Below are positions 17,836-21,089 of a DNA stretch of 21,089 nt, piece after piece. Source of the stretch: Perkinsus olseni (Eukaryota > Perkinsozoa > Perkinsida); assembly GCA_013115125.1 (NCBI GenBank), contig JABANN010000560.1, positions 1 to 21,089 of the forward strand, written 5' to 3'. The notes beneath the pieces were generated by a model that was not told where the DNA came from, made no database searches, and saw only the letters and a program-made list of their open reading frames with translations. The stretch's first letter is position 1. Every line of letters starts with the position of its first letter. Made by a program: the position numbers and the translations under genes.

Positions 17836-18631
17836 TCACTGGGAAAACTCGATGAGAATCTTTATCAACTCGGCAGTACTATCAAAACGGAGACAGTAAA
17901 TGCGAGACACAGACGCAAATGACAGCTGATCCATCCACTGGTAGAGTTTAAGAGATATGTCAGCAGCAATCAAAGCAGTCTCTACATTCGACGTAATAAT
18001 ACTACTTGAGCATCCAGTATCGACTTCAACAACGAAATCAGACAACTGAGGCACCCTAAGTGTACTATTCTCAGACACATGATCACTACAGAAGTTCGCA
18101 GTAGAATTAACCTGTTTGGAGTCGATCTTGCCGTTAGTCGTCGTAGGTAACAGGGTCGAACCAGTAGTAGAAGCAGAAGCAGTAGTAGTATCAATAGCAG
18201 CGTCACCCACAGATCTTTTCTTAGAACCCATTTCACCACGCACATCCTCATTGAGGATTCCTCAATGGGAGCGTGAGTACAACGACACATTGGGGAACGA
18301 GTAGGTTTAATACTCTTCATATAATCATACCAAGCAAATATATCAGCTGAAGTCTTCTTCTTATCAGTAAACATCTCTTCGCACTTGTCAGCGAATTCGT
18401 CATCAGTAACATATCGTAGAAGGTGAACTTCCTCGTTCTCTACACGGTGTAGACTACACCAAAAGCTTGAGCAATCTGCAAACCGATAGAATTCATCGAG
18501 GAGTCGGGCGACGGGTTCTCCACCATGTTAACCATCGGGAAACTCAAGTCAATGGTTTAGTGGAATCCTGAGATTCTGCCAATAATAACACTGATAAAGT
18601 CATCAACTAGCGTCAGGCTAGGCTTAGGAGC
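17836..18631 (-). mobile_element. Second retroelement fossil, gag-protease fragment
   Basis: Minus-strand fragments include a gag-like start near 18631, a gag-like piece around 18320-18420, and a retropepsin-like segment with EVDTGCSSSIIT near 17990-18010. It is broken in several places, has no LTR and no RT, and belongs to a different family from the element on its left (different protease, AT-richer). It is joined directly to the truncated RT at about 17835, so one element was probably cut by, or recombined with, the other. Confidence 0.5.
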
Positions 18632-19706
18632 CATAGTTGTGCACTTGCACAACTACACTTGTGGACTGGAATCTTTGGATATCTGGCTCCCCTGTGGAAG
18701 AGTTGTAAAGAGTGAACCGGATGTCGACAGCAGATTGGAGTCCGGCTGGAGAATTCTCGCTTTTACTAAGCAAGGCGTCAGGGCGAGAACGACCAAGATG
18801 GCGAGTAGAGCAGTTGAGGAAGAGTACATTGATAGGTTACAAAGTTGTCGCTAACATGGTGGAAGCTATTATAAAATCTCGCCGATCACGAGGGCCTCGA
18901 ATCAGTTTCAGCTAGTGGCAGAGTCGAGAATGGTTGTCCCCGGTTTCAGATTTGGCATTGGTGGTCTACGCTGATCGTTGTGTTCTATGCTTGATCATAA
19001 GAGAGCTGCTCATAAGGAGAGTCGTTATTGTTCTAAGCCGACTAGCAGTTTACTATGTTCATAATGTTCGAGCTTGAGTTCGTCGTTTACTGCCGCTGTG
19101 CGCTATTGTGCCGTCCTCGCGTGAAGACTATTCCACCTTCACTCCTGGCAGGGAGGAGCTAGCAAGCTTCTCTGTTCACTCGAGCTTGAGTCTGTTACGG
19201 GATTCTGCACACATCCATGTGCTTGCGTGCAGCCTAGGATCCATAGCTAATTGTTGTGGTTGTTGGTCGCCCTGCGTGCGCTGCCCTAACTCTACTCTAC
19301 AGTCACTCCCTTAAGTCTCCGTAGCTCAGCTACTTCTACAAGTTCACTAGTTATTGCGTTACCGAGTTCCAGTCGATACGACCACACCCTCTACAGTTAC
19401 ATTCACTCGAACCCGTTACAAGTCATTTGCACGATAACTCAGCATAGTGTGGCTCTTTGAGACGGAGCTCAAAGAAAGGTGAAACCGGACTCAGGACGAG
19501 TTCGGGAAAACTGATTTAAATTTAGTTGTTGGATTTATGGTGAATGTATGTTCCATAGCATGACGAGGAACGCACGTGTTCACTGGGACGAACGTACGTA
19601 CCACGAGCAAAGGCGCACAAAGAGCAAGGTGGGTACGTAGCAGCAATGAAGGTAGTTGTTACTATGGTGCATCTGTCACTCTCGTTCTGTTCATCTGCCA
19701 CATAAA
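18632..19706. other. Stretch without a recognised gene
   Basis: Only short open frames without motifs. The part just before 19707 should hold the promoter of the small secreted-protein gene. I see no tRNA, SL RNA or repeat here. Confidence 0.3.
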
Positions 19707-20216
19707 ATGCCTCGCGTCACATACCTGCTGCTTTGCCTGCTGATATCCCTCGATAATGGTAACGCCAGTTTCTCTGGCTGGTTCTCTAAGCATGACGAGT
19801 ATGTCATGCTGCACGATGAAGATCAGGTAGAGGAACCCCCGCTCGAGACACCGAACCCGGATGAGAAGAAGCAGGATGAGCAGAAGCAGGATAAGCAGAA
19901 GCCAGATGTGCAACAGGAGCCACATCAGGATCATCAGGAACAGCATCGAGAGCAGCATCAAGAACAGCATGGAGACCGGCGTGAGCAAGGGCAGCATCCG
20001 GAACAGCTGCCGCAACCCGTTGAGCAGCTACCTGTTGAGCAGCTACCTGTTGAGCAGCTACCTGTTGAGCAGCAGCCTGTTGAGCAACAACAACAACATC
20101 CTCATCAGCTGCATCGTGCTGCCGTCGTTGAAAATCTGGCTGAGATTGGCGATGACTCGTCAGATTCTGGTTACAGCAGCTTAAAACGTAGAACTTCAGA
20201 GGTGACTGCTTTGTGA
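19707..20216 (+). CDS. Small secreted Gln/Glu-rich protein with PVEQL repeats
   Basis: 169 codons. The start at 19707 was chosen because MPRVTYLLLCLLISLDNGNA is a good signal peptide; an in-frame upstream ATG at 19656 would bury it. After the signal come a short FSGWFSKHDEYVML segment, an acidic and proline part (EDQVEEPPLETPNPDEKK), then a long Gln/Glu/His/Lys-rich low-complexity region with DEQKQDKQK and EQHREQHQEQH. A tandem array of PVEQL/PVEQQ follows, then a Ser-rich acidic end (EIGDDSSDSGYSSLKRR). It resembles secreted low-complexity proteins of protist parasites by type only; no homologue is recognised. The same frame continues after the stop into a cysteine-rich region, so this may be only the first exon. 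Confidence 0.65.
   Translation: MPRVTYLLLCLLISLDNGNASFSGWFSKHDEYVMLHDEDQVEEPPLETPNPDEKKQDEQKQDKQKPDVQQEPHQDHQEQHREQHQEQHGDRREQGQHPEQLPQPVEQLPVEQLPVEQLPVEQQPVEQQQQHPHQLHRAAVVENLAEIGDDSSDSGYSSLKRRTSEVTAL
20016..20090 (+). repeat. 15-bp tandem repeat, five units
   Basis: The unit CCTGTTGAGCAGCTA is repeated five times: the first has one change, the second and third match exactly, and the last two diverge (CAGCAG, CAACAA). It encodes PVEQL x3, then PVEQQ x2, and runs into a CAA stretch. Likely length-variable among strains. Confidence 0.9.
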
Positions 20217-20234
20217 GGCCTGACACCCTGGGAG

Positions 20235-20510
20235 CTCACCGACGGTCGAGATTATTGTAGAAGATTTTTCGAGCAATCACAGTATTATCGGTGTTCTAGT
20301 GATGCTGGATCGTTGTTGATGACATGCGAGAATCGATGCAAATGGAAGGACTACAGCGGCGATTGGTGGTTAGTAGTCTGCCCATTGAGAATCCTACTCT
20401 TGTTTAAATTTGACATGGACAACCGTACTGTTCGAAGTGGATGTAACAGTAACAGTTACCGAGTTACTCGGTCCCGGATCTATCATTGCATAATGAAAGC
20501 GTCGGTATAG
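20235..20510 (+). CDS. Cysteine-rich open frame, possible second exon of the secreted protein
   Basis: Open in the same frame as 19707-20216, separated from it by the single TGA at 20214. It encodes LTDGRDYCRRFFEQ, YYRCSSDAG and LLMTCENRCKWKD, four cysteines spaced C-x10-C-x11-C-x3-C, then a hydrophobic stretch VVCPLRILLLF. A 33-nt intron (GTGACTGC...TGGGAG, 20202-20234) would remove the TGA and keep phase, but its acceptor lacks a pyrimidine tract. Alternatives are stop read-through or a recently shortened gene. The C-terminal end overlaps repeat copy 2 from 20484. Confidence 0.4.
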   Translation, partial: LTDGRDYCRRFFEQSQYYRCSSDAGSLLMTCENRCKWKDYSGDWWLVVCPLRILLLFKFDMDNRTVRSGCNSNSYRVTRSRIYHCIMKASV

Positions 20511-20595
20511 TTCAGCGCTAGAGAGACAACATAGTTGGGGCGCGATACTGAGTAATCGTGAGGATAGAAGATCACAACACTACAATCGCGTTCTA
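20484..20595 (+). repeat. Dispersed repeat, copy 2
   Basis: Aligns with 14150-14290 through the shared blocks listed there, without the central hairpin. GCGTCGGTATAGTTCAGCGC followed by TAGAGAG looks like the 5' half of a tRNA (A box). Both copies are in the same orientation, 6.3 kb apart. Confidence 0.55.
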
Positions 20596-20880
20596 CTTAC
20601 GTAGATAATGAATCCTGTAAAGGACACTTCGGACGAACAATTTCGTAACGACTTTAGTAGAAATGCTTTCGTGCAGATGGAATCTGATCGATGATCCGTC
20701 CCTGTCGTTTGTGTAGACCTTCCGGACGGACCATCCAGAGAGAATACTAAATTTGGAGAAGCATCGGCACCTTTTCTCGTAAACGCCGATGAATGCGGCC
20801 TCGCTGTTAAAGCTTGATGGCACTATCACCAGTCTACCCTTTGCTTCAGCTTCTGATTCGCCATTTTTGGTAAAGATTGG
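20593..20880 (-). CDS. Unrecognised minus-strand coding candidate
   Basis: An open frame on the minus strand reads TKNGESEAEAKGRLVIVPSS, then FIGVYEKRCRCFSKFSILSGW, VRKVYTNDRDGSSIRFHLHE and ISTKVVTKLFVRSV. The composition and alternating charged and hydrophobic residues look more protein-like than other frames here, but there is no motif I can name. A short upstream piece in the same frame (about 20885-20970, EIVQKIGKIVDRISGL, helix-like) could be another exon. Confidence 0.3.
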   Translation of the reverse strand, partial: PIFTKNGESEAEAKGRLVIVPSSFNSEAAFIGVYEKRCRCFSKFSILSGWSVRKVYTNDRDGSSIRFHLHESISTKVVTKLFVRSVLYRIHYLRK

Positions 20881-21089
20881 TTAGTCTTCTGTTCTGCGGG
20901 ATAAACCGGAGATACGATCCACAATCTTGCCGATCTTTTGAACAATCTCAGACGATCTCAAACCTGTGTGGGGGAAGATTTTGATCGAGAAAGAGAATAC
21001 TCAATGCTTCTGGTAATCAGATTGAAACGTTCCTTAATAACGAGCAATACATGAATTAGTCATCACGTCTTCCTGCTCTAAGGCTTCGA

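Noticed and set aside
1-21089. CRISPR arrays, rRNA genes, bacterial promoters or terminators
   Set aside because: No regularly spaced repeats, no rRNA signatures and a clearly eukaryotic gene structure.

Overview
The window looks like nuclear DNA of a unicellular eukaryote. It has spliced genes with very short introns, a eukaryotic initiator-type tRNA-Met, tRNA genes without encoded CCA, and LTR-retroelement remains. The tiny GT-AG introns and an intron-rich sortilin/VPS10 receptor fit an alveolate, with a perkinsid such as Perkinsus as my best guess. That assignment is inference from style, not from a marker gene.

Layout. 1-72: a truncated tRNA-Pro next to a small inverted repeat. 355-891 (minus): an exon with two IPT/TIG-like modules. 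2421-7856 (plus): a complete VPS10/sortilin receptor that I modelled as 24 exons and 952 codons, with signal peptide, beta-propeller repeats, a ten-cysteine module, one membrane span and a tail rich in sorting signals. A possible three-way-junction RNA fold lies about 75 nt after its stop. 8721-13372: a tandemly duplicated tRNA cluster (Leu-CAA, initiator Met, Gly-TCC, Val-AAC-like). The two units have decayed in complementary ways: unit A has ruined Leu and iMet but keeps Gly, while unit B has intact Leu and iMet but its Gly gene is split by a 2.8 kb insert. The insert carries a spliced minus-strand gene that resembles the C-terminal part of an RNase-H-fold (DDE-like) transposase. Unit B also holds a 164-bp MITE with a 4-bp target duplication, and unit A supplies the empty site.

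13373-14690: non-coding, with strong hairpins, a degenerate tRNA-like relic and one copy of a dispersed repeat (second copy near 20484). About 14690-17834 (plus) is a broken LTR retrotransposon fossil with gag, CCCH fingers, protease and the start of reverse transcriptase. About 17836-18631 (minus) is a fragment of a second retroelement. 19707-20216 (plus): a small secreted Gln/Glu-rich protein with a 15-bp tandem repeat, followed in the same frame by a cysteine-rich open frame. The far right end has one weak minus-strand coding candidate.

The receptor gene, the tRNA cluster and the secreted-protein gene are the host's own content. The rest is mobile DNA that has repeatedly landed in or beside the tRNA cluster. 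The main discoveries are the reciprocal tRNA-cluster decay, the precisely mapped transposase-bearing insertion into a tRNA acceptor stem, and the MITE with its empty site.
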